Assembly: GCF_029227915.1 (NCBI RefSeq) | Contig: NC_079879.1 | Span: 30,572,501 to 30,632,500 of the forward strand | DNA length: 60,000 bases | Direction: 5' to 3' | Source: Hydractinia symbiolongicarpus | Taxonomy: Eukaryota; Cnidaria; Hydrozoa; Anthoathecata; Hydractiniidae | Notes under the pieces: generated by a model | The model's input: the letters and a program-made list of their open reading frames with translations, nothing else | Told to the model about the DNA's origin: nothing | Database searches by the model: none | Translations under genes and position numbers: made by a program | Shown here: in pieces, positions 12,201-25,330 of the stretch | Position numbering within the stretch: position 1 is the first letter of the stretch | Layout: each line of letters starts with the position of its first letter

Positions 12201-15200
12201 CAAGGAAGACGACAACAACAAAAAAGACGACAACAACAACAACAAAATCAACAACGGCCACACAATAATAAATTTATTTACCCGCATTTTTTGTCGAGTT
12301 TTTCGAGGATCCGTCTGATTTGTTGTCTGTAAGCACTGCTATTCTGCGTGTTCCACACAAACAAGTTCTTGATCTAAAAACACATTATCTAAGTATTCTG
12401 TAGTTAGTAAAAATATATCCAAGCTGTCAAAACAAAATAAGGATTTACCAAGCTCTCTAAGTGTCCAGATAGTTCATTTGCATCTAGGATTTTGACAACG
12501 GCCTAAAAAACAAACAAACAAGATAAACTACATTACTAAGTTACAAAAAAGCATCAAGTCTGTTCAGACAAAATTAATCATCATACTCACCCTGATGAAA
12601 AGTAAACAGGACTTGATGACCTCTCTTGTTTTTGATTTCAATAATGTTATAGCAGCATCGAGCAATGTAGCGACTAGCTTCGCTGATATGCAATCTAAAA
12701 TATATAAGAAAAGTAGCGAGTACACACAAGCTTCAAAGTAACAACACATCCCCATCCTTGCATCATATATCGAATACTAACATTAAACCGCCATTCTTTA
12801 CATTCGTTACATCACAAAACGTAGCGGAAATACTTACATCTGTATTCAAAAACAAGTTTCGTGAAAGCCAGTAGCGTTGCACTGATCATGTGAGGGGAGC
12901 CAGCCAAGCCAGCCATAACGAAATGGAAATACTGCTCAATACACTCTAAACATTGAAAAAAAAATCAGTTATTCGAAGAAAATATATTATGCGCTCTGCT
13001 CAAATTGTTGGTACATCAATTTGAGCAGGAGCAGAGTGAGGTGATAAAAGCTGTCTTTACCTACCTTCTTTGGGTAGAGTACTCAAAAAAACATATGATG
13101 ATCCAATATCAACCAACAAATCAAAAGCAGCTGTTTTGGCTTTAACACCAACTTCTTTGGTGCATAAAATGACCTGTAAATAGAAATAAAAGTTTTATCA
13201 GTTACGACAGGCACCCATCCGGGTTCGTTTGAAATCAACAGAATAACAAATAAACAAACAGCTCAAAAAATATACAATGGTTTTACCTCAGGTATAATTA
13301 CTTGTAAGAAATCTTTATTCTCATTTGATAACTTCTTCACAAGAGAAGAAATGCAACCAAGACGTGGCTAAAAAGTCAAATAACACTTCAGTTATAGCTG
13401 AAACACATACAGAGAATATTCCTCGTCATTTTTTAAAAACTCACAGCTTTTGAAGACGGAACTGCACTTGATAACGAATCCACCAACACTGACATTAACT
13501 CGTCAAATTTTTCTTCCACCAAATTTTTACAACTTTCAGAATTACTGGAGCAGATTTCTTCCAGTATACGATAAGCCTTCTTTTGCATGCTTTTATCCTT
13601 GTCCTTTTCGAACAAAAAAATAAAATTATATTATATAGTATTAAGACCTTTTCTCAACCAATAAACTTCAAGCTTACCTGCACGTGACCAGTGACAAGCT
13701 GGTATAAACCTCGTACTTGTTCCTCTGTTGAGTACTTCACCATACATACTGCTAAATCCATCAAAAGATGCCTATACACGCACAACAAAGAAAAGGTTGG
13801 TGTTGGAAATCACCTAACAATGCCTCAGGTGTGTTTACAACCTGTAAATAAAATGAAACCTTTTCTCTGCAGAGTCTTCTTCTTTAAGTTTTTCAAATAT
13901 CTTCTTTACGAATGTTTGTACAAGCTAAACCGAAAGATACAATTCATATAAGTGGACTACATTTTTGTAATGTGTAAACAGACACCAAGTACTAACCATC
14001 AACAGCAGGCACCATTTTGCGTAGCAAAGTTGACTTAACACAAGTACTGAATAATCTCACTTTGAGATCGGCTATATAAAATCCTATTACAGGAGGTAAA
14101 AAAGCTACAGTACAAGTGAAAAGAAGCTGCAGACCTAAAAACATCGAGAAGGTGAGCAGCACGAGGTATCTTGTACTTATTTTAACGTGTATCAACTTTT
14201 GTAAGTTCACGCAAGAAAGTTCGTTAGTGCGCAAAAATTTCTTATGATATATCACGATTCTATAGTTTACATAAGAGAAACGCATCTATATTATTTTTTA
14301 GTCCTAAATTTTAGTATCTTCTATTAGTGCAAAAGTTCGAACTTATGCGAAAAATTATCACGCGCGCGAATTACGTACGTATGTACTGCGCAAAAATTAT
14401 TTTTCGCAAAATCATTTTTCTTACTGCGCATAAATTAATACGCAAAAAAACTAATGTGAATAATGTAATTTATCTTTATTTAGTTGTGATGTTTTAATCA
14501 ATAAAAATTAACACTTACTGTGGATTCTGCAACAATAAGAAATGCTTTGATTGTTTCAAGAATGGACAGTGATATGGCTTTACAGTTCTCATCGTTGGAG
14601 GTGTACAAATTAAATAGAATAGGCATGTAATTCTTTGCAAACTTTCCAATAACTGTTAACTCCTCTTCTGAAAAACAAAACACAAGTGTAAGTTTCGCAT
14701 TTCAAATTTAGAACTCGCAATTAAAAAAATTTACTTTTAAAAGCAAATCGTTTATTACATTAGATACGTAAGTTCGTGCGAGTATAACTCACCATCAAGC
14801 GTCCTGTTAATTAATGTTCTTAAGGCTAGCAATACCAGAGGTCGCAGATCATTTCTTTCCATCAATGCCGTTCCCAAGATTTTCGCAATACTTTTAAAAG
14901 ACTAAAAATATATATATATATTCATATTCCTTATAGTACAAACATATCATGACCAGAGACAAGAAACTTAACAACAACAACAACAACAATCATCCATTTA
15001 CCTCTTTCAAATCGGTGGGATTGGTGCAAAATCCAGGTAATAAAGCCCAAATCTAAAAAAGCAGAACATTCAAAACATAAAAAAGCACAACTATTTTAAC
15101 TGTGTTTGATCGTTGTGTATAAAAAATTTGTGTCTTAACAGAGCACACCATTTTTTTTCATCCTTATTAACCCATAAAACAAAATTTATGAAATTTCTAA

Positions 15201-18200
15201 CTCATAATTCTTCACAGAACAATCTTCAGGCATGCTATCTTGGTGAGACATAGCAATCATGTGAAATTCTTATATCATCCATATATTTCACTTTTGTCTG
15301 TCGTTTTTATGTAAAAAGGAATTTGAATCTTTAATAATAATAAAAATAAGCTTTTTCATCAATATGCCTGTAATATTTCTCTAACCGTGTTTCCTATTAT
15401 CTTGCCAATTTTTACTTGTTTACACCAGCAAAATAAATGTCAAATCCATGTGAAGGTGAGTGATAAGTTCGTATTTGATTGGTATAAACCGCGTCTTGGT
15501 ACCTACCTGAGTAACTAGCGTTTCATACACTTTAGCTTCTAAGTCTTGCTTCGACTCTCTACACTTTAATGCTGAAACCAAAAGTCATACTACAATCATC
15601 TAGGTTTCATGATAGCACAGAAACTACGACAAAAACAAAACAGACCTTTGCCTCTCAATGTAGCCGCCATAGGAAGAAAGTAGGAGATAAAGAAAGCCAG
15701 CTGTGTGTTTTGGATACAATCCTTCATAACAGGAAGCAGCCAAGCAAGTGGGAAGTCGCATTGGTCGCTGAAATATGCTCAGAATAGATAAAAAGTTTCA
15801 TTCATGTTTGATACACGAAAAATACACAAATAATCTACTTACTCTTGTCTCACAAGTTTTAATGGTCTCTCGTTTAAAATCATCTGAGGTCCAAAAGTCT
15901 TGAAAGCAGCTCCTATAGCTCTATTTAAACTAGACATGAAAGGAAATGCAGGGCTAGCATGCAGGTCTATTAGACTGGTTACACTGTTAATCATAACAGA
16001 GGCACACTGTTTTCCAAATTTTGAATATAAATACTGTAACGACTGCAGCACTATATCCCACACTGGTTGGTACTTATAACGCAGACCAGATTCTATTAAT
16101 TTGAATATTTTGCAGAATGACGAATCTTTCCTTTTGATGTCTTCTTCAATAGTGTCCATTATTGGTTCTAAGCATTTTTCACTTGTTTCCTGAGTAAAGA
16201 AAAATTAAAAATTAACAAAAAAACACATCCTACGTCTGTTCTTGTATAACTTTGTTATTGCATACCTTCATGATGTCAGCGGCTGCTTTTGTTACTTCAC
16301 GGTGATCAGACGTAAAGTAGGTCATTGCAGTGCCATAAAATCTTGGTAAAAGCTTCAAGCATGATTTCTCATTTATTCTAGTCAAATAAAAATCAGTATT
16401 AATACAAGATTATCAAAGTATAACATGCAGTAAAATAATTTATTTTCTTACAATGACAGATTTGAATGTGCAGCCAACATGAGTGCAAGCCAAGCATTAG
16501 TAACGTGTGGATCATTGATGCTGGGTTGGAAATCATACAAAGCCTAACAAAAAAAATATGTATATACATATATATTGCATATGCAGTTACCTACAAAAAC
16601 TAAACTAATATAACACCAGATTCTTTTATTAAGATTTTAACACAAGTACAGCCATATCAAGTGTTTTAGGCCTGCTACATTGGTTAACTCCCTAAACGTT
16701 TTGCATGTGGTATCTATCGTTTTGTATGTGTATGGGGGTGTACTACGTGCTATCTTAAACCTCTCCCTTAAAAAGAACTGCACCATCAGTCTTGTCTAGC
16801 ATAGAATAAAAATACATTTATAAATCAAGGAAGATCTTCTCACACTTACAGATATTAGCTTAGCATTTAACTCCGCAGAAAAGTTTTCTTCAGGCGGGTT
16901 AGCAGTGCACAAAGCATGCAGTGTTTGCATGGAATTTGTTTTTATAATCTAAAAGAAAATTAATTTTTTATTTTTTAAAAATGGAACTTCATTTAAACCA
17001 TGAAAACAAATAATATTTAAGACTATCATGCTCACTGTGACTTAAAAATTTTTGTGTGGTTTTAAACAGAAACTAACCATTGTGTTAATACGCTCTGTGA
17101 ATAAAGTTTCGAGAAAACAGGTTACAAAAAATAAAGAAGTCAAGCTTGGTAAAGCTTGTACTACACAATCGTGTAGAAAAAAACTGGGCATGCTAACAGA
17201 AAATATTATGCGATCTGGCACAATAAACGTATACATAAAATCATTATTTAAATAATATTGTACTAATGATTTTCTTATTTATCAGAAGTAGACATAAGTA
17301 AGCTTTTATACACATGGAATGATTTTGACATTAAATTACTGCTGTTTGCCCATAGTTGACAAGCTTCATACAAAAATAAAATATAAATATTCAAAAGCAT
17401 ATATAGTTTTATTCCATTCATTGTATTAATCCTTATTGGCAGTAACACAGAAGTCGCAATTTGGAGCACACAACTTCTTGCATGTTATATGTTTCACAAA
17501 GGATTGGTGTTCAATGCTAATTATATATTTTATAGTCTGAAAATACTTACTGGGTTATTAATTGTTAGCATACGTAATATGGCTTCACAAATTTCTTTTA
17601 AACTCTAGAAAGAATTTTAAACTGTATGAAATACGAATGATAAACACAAGGAACAAAGTATTTGTTTACATGCAGTTTTAATTAAGGGATTAGGGTTAAG
17701 CAAGACAACAAAAACAGGGTTAACTTACCCTTAATTAAAATTTAAAAATAAATGAATCAAATACCTCTGCTCCCAAGTACTGAATGCACAGTTTCAACAA
17801 ATTTAAAACGTGGTGAGAAATTGCTGCATTTTCTGAAAATCAAAACAGAATAGTAGCAACTAAGGTTTTTAGAATTGCACATGAGTAAAGTTGTTGACCG
17901 AAGTCAATTTACAAAGAAGAGAAAAAACATTTTGAAAACCTGATGTATGTTGTGCTAATATATGAACACAAAAGTTTGTGATAGCTGTTCCAATTGGATG
18001 ATTTTGATGGTTTATCAGATTGATCTTTGTTATGTTCTTCACTGAATTGTGAGCCAGCTTGCGAATCTAAATCAAGATTTTTATAGCTTCAATCTTGATG
18101 CATAAAAAACAGGGATTGCTGGAAATATGACAAAGCCTACCTTAGGTTTAGAATGAGTTGTGAACCTTAACATGATTTGAAAACAATGCTGAGTTGAAGA

Positions 18201-21200
18201 TTCCATCCACACAGCTGACTCTTGTGCTGACAAAGTAGTTGTTAAACAGTCCAGGGCCTAAAATAAATGGATATTGGGGCCTAAAATAAGTGGACATTAA
18301 GTGGCCTGAAAAAACAGAGAAACAAGTTTTCCAACAAAGTTTACAAAGAAGCAATAACAACAACAACAAAATATTCAGTACCAATATTATCTTATTCTTA
18401 TTTCAATGATGAGATAAATAAGTTAATGTAAGAAGCACAACAAATAAATTATTTGTTATACATACACAAGCCACAAGTGATGTTTTCCCATCAACAGAAT
18501 ACTTTTCTAACACTTGCAACAACAACTTTGACACTTCAGAGAATCTAGCTTTCAGTAAAGTAGTTGGAATTCTAAAATAGAAACAGCTATAAGTAAAAAA
18601 AATTAAAAAAACTATGACAATAAAGCCAATTATCATGGGAGTAGAAAAAACGAAGTCAAACAAGGATGGAAATAACTGACATCAACTTCTACGTTAAGTA
18701 GGAGTTTGCAAGATAATAAGCAACTACCTTTTGATAACTAGATTCAGGAGATACAAAATGGCTACGATGGAATTTTCATTGTCTTTACTTGCTTCAAGAA
18801 CAGTCATCTATTAAAAACAGTTTGCAAATTTTTTTAAAAAACAACAATTTTTGTCTAGAATAGTGATAATGTTAGAAAATTTTCTTACATCAATTAAGTA
18901 ACGAAAATTTTTAGAAGGCAATCTGATCATTTAAACATTGGAAAGGTTTATTAAGAAGTTTTATATATACTTACCTGTTGGTCTACTCAATGGCTTTACA
19001 TATAATATAGCACAAATAGACAGTAAAATTTAGAAAGTGTTTTAATATTTTTCTGATAACTGAAAATAATGGTAAATTTTATTTTTGGACTTTACATTTG
19101 TGTTATTTATTTGAATATAACAGCTGGTAATTTTTTCTGCATTACAGAAACACAAAATTCGAAACAAAAATATAATATAAATATAACAATTAATCAAGAT
19201 TTTTTGAATTCACCTATGAACACACCATCTGGATAAACTATCTGAGTGTATCACTAACATTTTGCTGCACATAGTGTAGTGGGTGGGTCTGTGGCTCTAA
19301 GTTCTGGGGACCGCAGATCAAATCCTGCTTACTGCCAGGCAGTATGTTAGTGATCAACAAAGTAGTTCTTCTTCAATATGAGATTATTTCTCTAAATTTC
19401 AACTGTTTTAATTATATTTAGATGGTTATTTTCTCCAAAGCAAATTCATTACCTTAAATGACATTTGTTGTAAGCTAAAGGCATAAAAAGTTAGTCCTTA
19501 CTAGAGCAGCAAAATACTCTGATTCAGTTTCTGAACCACCCTTTGAACGGATAACCTATAAAGAAAGTTTAAATCCTAAAAGTTCAACCTATACACATTA
19601 CATAATGATATATATATATACATCTCCACACTATTAATTTATTCCATTTGCTTCATTACAATAAATAAGATTACTAAAAGCTTTTTTCTAAAGAAAGAAA
19701 ACAAAATAAGAAAACTTCAAATTAAGAAATTTTAATTTGTCTGAAAACTGTTGTCTCCACACAGAGTGACCACCTTTTTATAGAATCAGCACTCTTTATT
19801 GAAAATATGAAAAAGACATGTTTGAGAAAGGCACTCATTTAATACTCTCCAATAAAATAAGAGCTAACAGTCAGGGTAGCCCTCTATCAATTAGGAATGA
19901 GTATTCTAATAAAAAGAATGCATTTACACACAATGCAACAAATACATTAAAACTTACCTCTGTAACAGCAGCAAGAATTGCACATTTCTAAAAGACATGT
20001 TAAAACAAAATGATGATGTTCATTGTATAGACATTTATCGGTGCACATAATTTAATCCCTAACATCTTAAATTTTTTTGACGAAACAACCTTGAACTACT
20101 ACAAGGTGGAATATGCTTTGTAATAGTAATAACAAGTAGTGCAAACTTTTACACTTTTTTTATAATTTATAATACAATATTCTCTTAAAATATGCGGGTT
20201 TTACTGACTACTAATCAAGACAATTAACTAAGTTATTTAATATATTTTTGCAAACCTGTGTGAAGTTTAGATAATTGTTTTACAATTTACTAACCTCTTG
20301 ATCAATAATATTTCCTGAATTCCAATGATCCATTACTTTGCTAAAAGTCATGTTGGAACAATCTGTTAATCCACCGATAGAAAAAGCTTTAGACTGTACT
20401 GATGTTCCAGTTTTTTCACTAATTGCCAAATCACCAATATCTAACTCATCCTCTACTTTTTCATTATGCTTTTCCAACGCAGCCAAGGTTAAACCTACAA
20501 CAGAAACAGCAAGTGTAATTATCATAAATTTATAAATAAAATCCATAGCCTTTATTTGAGCAGCAGCATAACTTAAAACAGGTTTACAAAGAAAAAAAAG
20601 TTCTAGCTTAAAGAAAAGTGCATCTTAAATAATGCAACTTATATGTCCACATGCTCAATTCAAAATTGTCTCAATTACGTAAAATTTGAGGCTTACAAAA
20701 ACCAGGGACTATTTAACAATTTAACCAGTGAACCGCAAACTCTGGAGCCTTTGTAGCCATTACCATTGACTGAAAATATAATATATCAATATTTTTTCTC
20801 AGCAAAATAAAAAGCTTAGGTCTATTCGCTTGGTGACAGAAAAGCATATCTTTTCATTTGTTGCACCAGTTGCACTCGTTTTACCAAAGAAATGAAAAAC
20901 TCACACGTGCTGTTGATTTTAATTATGCGACAATTATGCAACTTTACTTTTGTTCTTTTGTTTACTTTTGCAGGCTATCCTTTTTGTTTACATTTTATGA
21001 ATAATTAGTGTTTGTTGTTGAGAAACCTCGATAATTAATTATTTTTTCATAATGGTGCTTGTTTTGAACTAAAGAAATAGAAAATCACGTGCAATTGATG
21101 GAATAGAGTTTTGACTGTCAACTGTAAGTTACAAATCTTTCTGATGAAACAAGTGCGCTATTCACTCTGCTCTAAAACAGTTTAACTAGAGTTAACATTC

Positions 21201-21757
21201 TTTTTTGCACTGAAACTACACAAAATGGGAAAACAGGTGCAACAATTGCAGTTACTGCACTTGTTAAAGAAAGAGTATATAACAAATGGACCCCAGCCAT
21301 GGGAATCTAAAAATTTGCCGTTGTGTAGTAATACACAACTTTAACATAGGATGTGACTTGAATAGTGTTTCACAAGTTTAATGAAAATGTACTCAACTTA
21401 GCTAAAACAAACTAAGGTGTAAGGGATATGTCATTTTGTTACAGTAGGTATCAAGTGTAATCTGATTGTTGTTCTTTGTTAGTATCAGGTGTCACTACTT
21501 CTCTTTATGTATTTTAGATTGAAATCCACCGTCGATGGAAAAAGTCAGATGCTAATATTTAAATTTAGTGTGTATCAATAAAAACATTGTTAACATTTAT
21601 CTCAATAAAAGAAAAACAATTTTAACTTACCAGTTTGTGATTTTTTGTGAGTAAAAACATTCTTCTTTACTTGATTTCGGAATTTTTTTGTATCTGGATT
21701 TTGAACACATTGGTCACCTTTTTTGAAGGAATTTCTTTGCTTTACCTTTTGCTTCAT
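9289..21757 (-). CDS. RRP12: RRP12-like ribosomal RNA processing protein, 35 exons, complete
   Basis: RRP12 is a HEAT-repeat, mainly nucleolar protein needed for pre-rRNA processing and export of pre-ribosomal subunits. Exons, 5' to 3': 21757-21631, 20494-20295, 19987-19958, 19555-19502, 18807-18728, 18571-18466, 18257-18141, 18066-17940, 17832-17765, 17604-17551, 16948-16850, 16543-16452, 16377-16266, 16189-15843, 15767-15646, 15571-15507, 15052-15002, 14901-14793, 14667-14519, 13924-13860, 13771-13678, 13603-13445, 13367-13287, 13173-13065, 12945-12838, 12694-12591, 12502-12449, 12373-12282, 11790-11682, 11452-11315, 11237-11162, 10978-10835, 10392-10220, 9837-9755, 9385-9289. The lengths sum to 3795 nt and phases join throughout. 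Hallmarks: GLTDCSNMTFSKV near the N-terminus, FAKNYMPILFNLYTS mid-protein, an acidic/Lys-rich linker (11315-11452), HGGIGIHR, and a basic tail with KGKPDPYAYIPL. The 1264 residues are close to the usual family length. An acceptor lies just upstream of the chosen ATG, so a 5' non-coding exon is likely. Confidence 0.93.
10419..10537. repeat. 24-bp minisatellite in an RRP12 intron
   Basis: Four perfect tandem copies of a 24-bp unit (containing ACAACAACTAGGGGAAAG) start at 10419, 10443, 10467 and 10491, with a diverging fifth from 10515. It lies in the intron between exons 10392-10220 and 10978-10835. Because 24 is a multiple of three it creates misleading open frames on both strands. Confidence 0.9.
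11826..12270. repeat. Low-complexity CAA/ACG-type repeat in an RRP12 intron
   Basis: About 440 bp of imperfect AACAAC and AACGACAACG units fill the intron between exons 11790-11682 and 12373-12282. No protein is likely; the long open frames here are by-products of composition. Confidence 0.9.
19262..19345 (+). repeat. Degenerate tRNA-like SINE head
   Basis: An A-box-like TAGTGTAGTGGG and a B-box-like CAGATCAAATCC sit about 40 bp apart in an RRP12 intron, as in the SINE heads elsewhere in the window. No body was recognised. Weak call. Confidence 0.35.
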
Positions 21758-21783
21758 TATCTCAAGTAGAATGTTTTCCTACA

Positions 21784-22118
21784 AAATTAAAAAAGGTTGT
21801 ACATCTGAAGATAAATATCTCCTTCCAATATTATCTTCACCCTAACAGGGAGGTCAAGTAATAATAAAAAAACAAGATGAGTGGGACTTTTTGTTTTGCA
21901 TATGTTCACTTTTTCCTTTCCTTCTTTTTTACTAATTGCTTACATCATACAAATCATGTAATAACAAGCTGGTTAATTTCAGCAAACGATCGGTTGTCTG
22001 TAGATAATGACTTCTTTCTAAATACTGCCGGCAGTAAGTAAGATTTGATTGTGGCAGTGAGTTGAATGTGATCTTGTCCCAAGTAATTAAGCTGCTGATA
22101 AAACCTACACTACACTAT
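21784..22118. other. Upstream flank of RRP12
   Basis: AT-rich non-coding DNA between the first coding RRP12 exon and the next repeat element. A promoter and a 5' non-coding exon are expected here or within the adjacent repeats, but no clear core element stands out. Confidence 0.3.
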
Positions 22119-23048
22119 AGTACTGTGAAAAGGTTTGTTAACATCGTGGTTCGTGTTTATTTCATGTAACGCACGAACTGCGATAGCCCACGATGCGTAT
22201 TTTTTTAACAATCGTGGACCTCACGATCATGTTTCGTGGACTACACGAACAAAAATTAAACATTACACTGTGGTGTCCACGATAGATAACTTCTATTGTA
22301 AAACAACAAAGACCGTATTAGTTTATCAATTAAATCAAAACCCGACGGCAAAAAAATAAATTAACACTTTGTTGTTTTGATTCGTTGTCATAAAGCTTGT
22401 CATATAATAGATTTTAATCGTTCGTGAATCAAAATGCGATCTTAAAAAACATTTCTATCGCCGCTATTCGTTTTTAAACTTTTAAAATGCGATCTTAAAA
22501 AACATTTCTATCGTCGCTTTTCGTTTTTAAACTTTTAAAATGCGATCTTAAAAAACATTTCTATCGCCGTTTTTTGTTTCTAAACTTTTAAAATGTAATC
22601 TAAAAAAACATTTCTATCCCCGCTTTTCGTTTTTAAACTTTTAAAATGCAATCTAAAAAAGCATTTCTATCGGCGCAGACAAATTTAACTTTTCCAGACA
22701 AATGACATTACGTAAAAATGCAATTGCGTACATGACAAAAAATTATTCACCAAGTCCAAACTACGAATATGCTTTTTTAGCTTGATAAAACCTGAAACAA
22801 ACAAATTAACTTTAATGAAAGACTTTTTTGAAAAGAAAAAAAATTAAATTATACTAGATATAAAAATCGTGGAGCTCGCGAAAATAATCGTGGGACACAC
22901 GATCCTACGTGGAGATAATAATATTAGCGTGGTGGCCACGATAGAATGTTTGAATGTTTGTTATACATAAAGACCACAATTTTATTGTGGTTCATGTGCA
23001 CCAGGCTCGTTACACAAACATGATGTTAACAAACCTTTTCACAGTACT
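22119..23048. mobile_element. Inverted-repeat element, about 930 bp, non-autonomous
   Basis: A perfect 27-bp terminal inverted repeat (AGTACTGTGAAAAGGTTTG start) lies at 22119-22145 and 23022-23048. Inside each end are several short palindromic CGTGG/CCACG boxes (for example CGTGGTTCGTG near 22145, CGTGGACCTCACG near 22214 and CGTGGTGGCCACG near 22931). The middle carries a 53-bp tandem array. No transposase frame is present, and no target duplication could be fixed. Confidence 0.7.
22431..22675. repeat. 53-bp tandem array inside the inverted-repeat element
   Basis: Units begin at 22431, 22484, 22537, 22590 and 22643, spaced exactly 53 bp apart, each starting AAAATG and containing AAACATTTCTATC (the last has one change). 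The fifth unit is partial. Copies differ by a few substitutions. Confidence 0.9.
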
Positions 23049-23121
23049 GTATATGTGGCAATTATAACAAAGATAGTTTATCCAAACAGCATGTGAAGAC
23101 AAAGATTACTTGTGTCGCTTT

Positions 23122-24454
23122 TACTAAAAGTGGGAGGCAGCATTAACCAGCAGTATTTTGAAGTAATTATCAGAGAACCACCTGTATTTTGAATTAACCA
23201 ACGGAGAACCAGCAATTTTTTAAGTGGCCACAAGAGAACGACCAGTTAAATAGATAAAAAGAAATGAAACGTTTTATAATGTACACAACAGTTCATGACT
23301 TATTTTTCTGAAATGTTTATGTCTGGTGTGACTCGGGCTTGATGAAACAGTTGAGACACAAGTCTTTTAAAACCACACACGAGAATTAACAAAAAAAATA
23401 TATATTATAAATAACAAACTAATATCTGAATTGTAAACCAAATATAACGAAAAACACTATACGGATGAGAGTCCAAAAGGAGACATTGTTTTCTTGTGGT
23501 AGACGTTAAAGTTCAAATGAATTGAAAGAATTAATAAACTGCACAGTTTGAAGTCATCGAGTGTGAGAGATGCCTCTACTGCCATTTTTCCACTGTTGAG
23601 GAATCCATATCAAATTTAAGTTTATTTTTCGCAGCGATTACACACATCACACACGTTTATTTTTCAATGCTCCCTAAAAAATTATTCTGCCTAATCAGAT
23701 TATGTATTTGACCAAAGGATTTTCATTTTGCAATTTGTGTGTTGTAAACCTAATAAAACACTTTACGGAGCAGAGTCCAAAACGAGACATTTTTTCTTTT
23801 GGTAGACAAAGTAAAGTTCGAATAAATTAATAAATGTTGTGGAGAAACGCCGTGGCTTCCAGCAGAAAATATACGGGTTTTTTTCACATGGTTTCTGTTT
23901 AAGTAAAAAAAATATGCTTTCTATATGAACGTTTTTTCCTTGAAACGTGTTACATTTTATTTTAAAGAATGAACTTTAATCCCGAAAACACTATTTTCGT
24001 TCTGTTCTTCTTGTTTCCATTATTGCCTTTAGGCGAAATAAATAAATAAATAACTTAGTTGGTTAATTATCGCAAATTCCGCGAATTTTATTCATATTTT
24101 CGAAAATTAATCTTCGCGAAATTCATTTACTGAACCTCGCAAAAACAACTTAAAAGTAGCTGGTTACCAAGAGCATAAAGTATCAGAAAAAAGCCTTGGT
24201 AACTAGGTGCCCTTTTATTTATCACATTTTGTAGTTTTAAGGTCATAAAGTGTTGTGCATAAAAATCACAACAACTTTGCGCCGATGTTGCTGCCTTATC
24301 TGGAGTAAATTAATAATAACTGCTGGTTCTCTTGTGGTTACTTAAAAAAACAGCTGGTTCTCTGGTGGTTACTTAATAATACTGGTGGTTCTCTGGTGGT
24401 TACTTTGAAATACTGCTGGTTACTGTTGGTTACTGCTGGTTCCTACTTTTAGTA
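23122..24454. mobile_element. Second inverted-repeat element, about 1.33 kb, with subterminal arrays
   Basis: The ends are inverted: TACTAAAAGT at 23122 and ACTTTTAGTA ending at 24454. Both ends carry tandem blocks on an ACCAGCAGTATTTT / CTGGTTCTCTTGTGGTTACT theme (23140-23245 and 24315-24440). Two diverged internal segments, near 23450-23510 and 23755-23825, form a direct repeat. No transposase frame was seen. Most likely a MITE or deleted DNA transposon. Confidence 0.6.
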
Positions 24455-25029
24455 TCTACATACTTGTGTAGTTCACAAGAACCAAAACTTGTGTAGTTAC
24501 TTGTGATCATTCATGAAATACAAAAAACCCTCAAAACTACAGAAGCTAGAAAATGTTTCTAAGAACAAACTTTCATTGCTCTTTGGTAATGTTTCACCAT
24601 GTTTCTGCTTTTTGAGCAGTAAAAAAGATACATTGCGATGATTGAAGCAGCCATTAGCTACATCTAAGGCAGTAGGAAGTATTGCAACCACTTTAATCAT
24701 AAAATAAGCTTTGTACAGATATGCTAAAAAAATGTGGTCTTGTAAGTATTTGTCATAAAAAGCCTGCATCTATGTTGCAGGTAGTTTATATCTTTAAAAA
24801 TACATATAATTTTTGGTTATGGCATAGCACCAGTTTTGTATCTTGGACCTCTGTAAAAAGTTTGTTGTATAGAGTTTTTTTAAATAGCTGCATTTGATTT
24901 AGCTGGGAGACCAATGGAAAAGTTGTGAGAAAAACTATGCTGGGTCAGAAACAAATCTTCTGCAGTCAGCACTTTTTGATTAGTTACTTCTGTATAGATG
25001 AATTCCTGTGCGATGTTATTTGTTTACTA
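24455..25029. other. Non-coding DNA between repeat elements
   Basis: Short open frames only, none with family character; nothing else seen. Confidence 0.3.
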
Positions 25030-25330
25030 CAGATGTGCATAATTTACATGGTCAAGCCTCAAGGAATATACTCTGGATTTTTTTCCAGGAGGGTCTCGAG
25101 GGCTGGAGTATTTAATGCCAGTTTGAGCTACACAAACCTGATTAGGATCTGCGCTCTACAAGCCAATTTCCTGCAACATCTAACAGCACACAGAGTGTGA
25201 TAACTCCCCAATTTCCTGCACACGGCGTAAGTTAATCCGAGGCTATGGTAACATTCACTTACCCATATTGAATTGCCGGCAATAGAAATAGAATCCCTGG
25301 GCTGTGAGATTTAACTGTTTCTTTAAAATT
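25030..25330 (-). repeat. Diverged SINE copy, minus strand
   Basis: Read on the minus strand it aligns over its length with the copies at 26255 and 34378: GAATGTTACCATAGCC, then a CACTCTGTGTG block, a TGTAGAGCGC block, TAAATACTC, CTCCTGGAA, and a TATGCACATCT tail. The tRNA-like head near 25290-25330 is poorly preserved. Confidence 0.7.

Noticed and set aside
13992-14285. Minus-strand frame of 97 codons between RRP12 exons
   Set aside because: Exon 14667-14519 joins in phase to exon 13924-13860 and continues the family sequence, leaving no room for it.
23106-24471. ACTTGTGT on both flanks of the 1.33-kb element as an 8-bp target duplication
   Set aside because: The repeats are not adjacent to the inverted ends, and the right flank is itself rich in ACTTGTGTAG copies, so chance is more likely.
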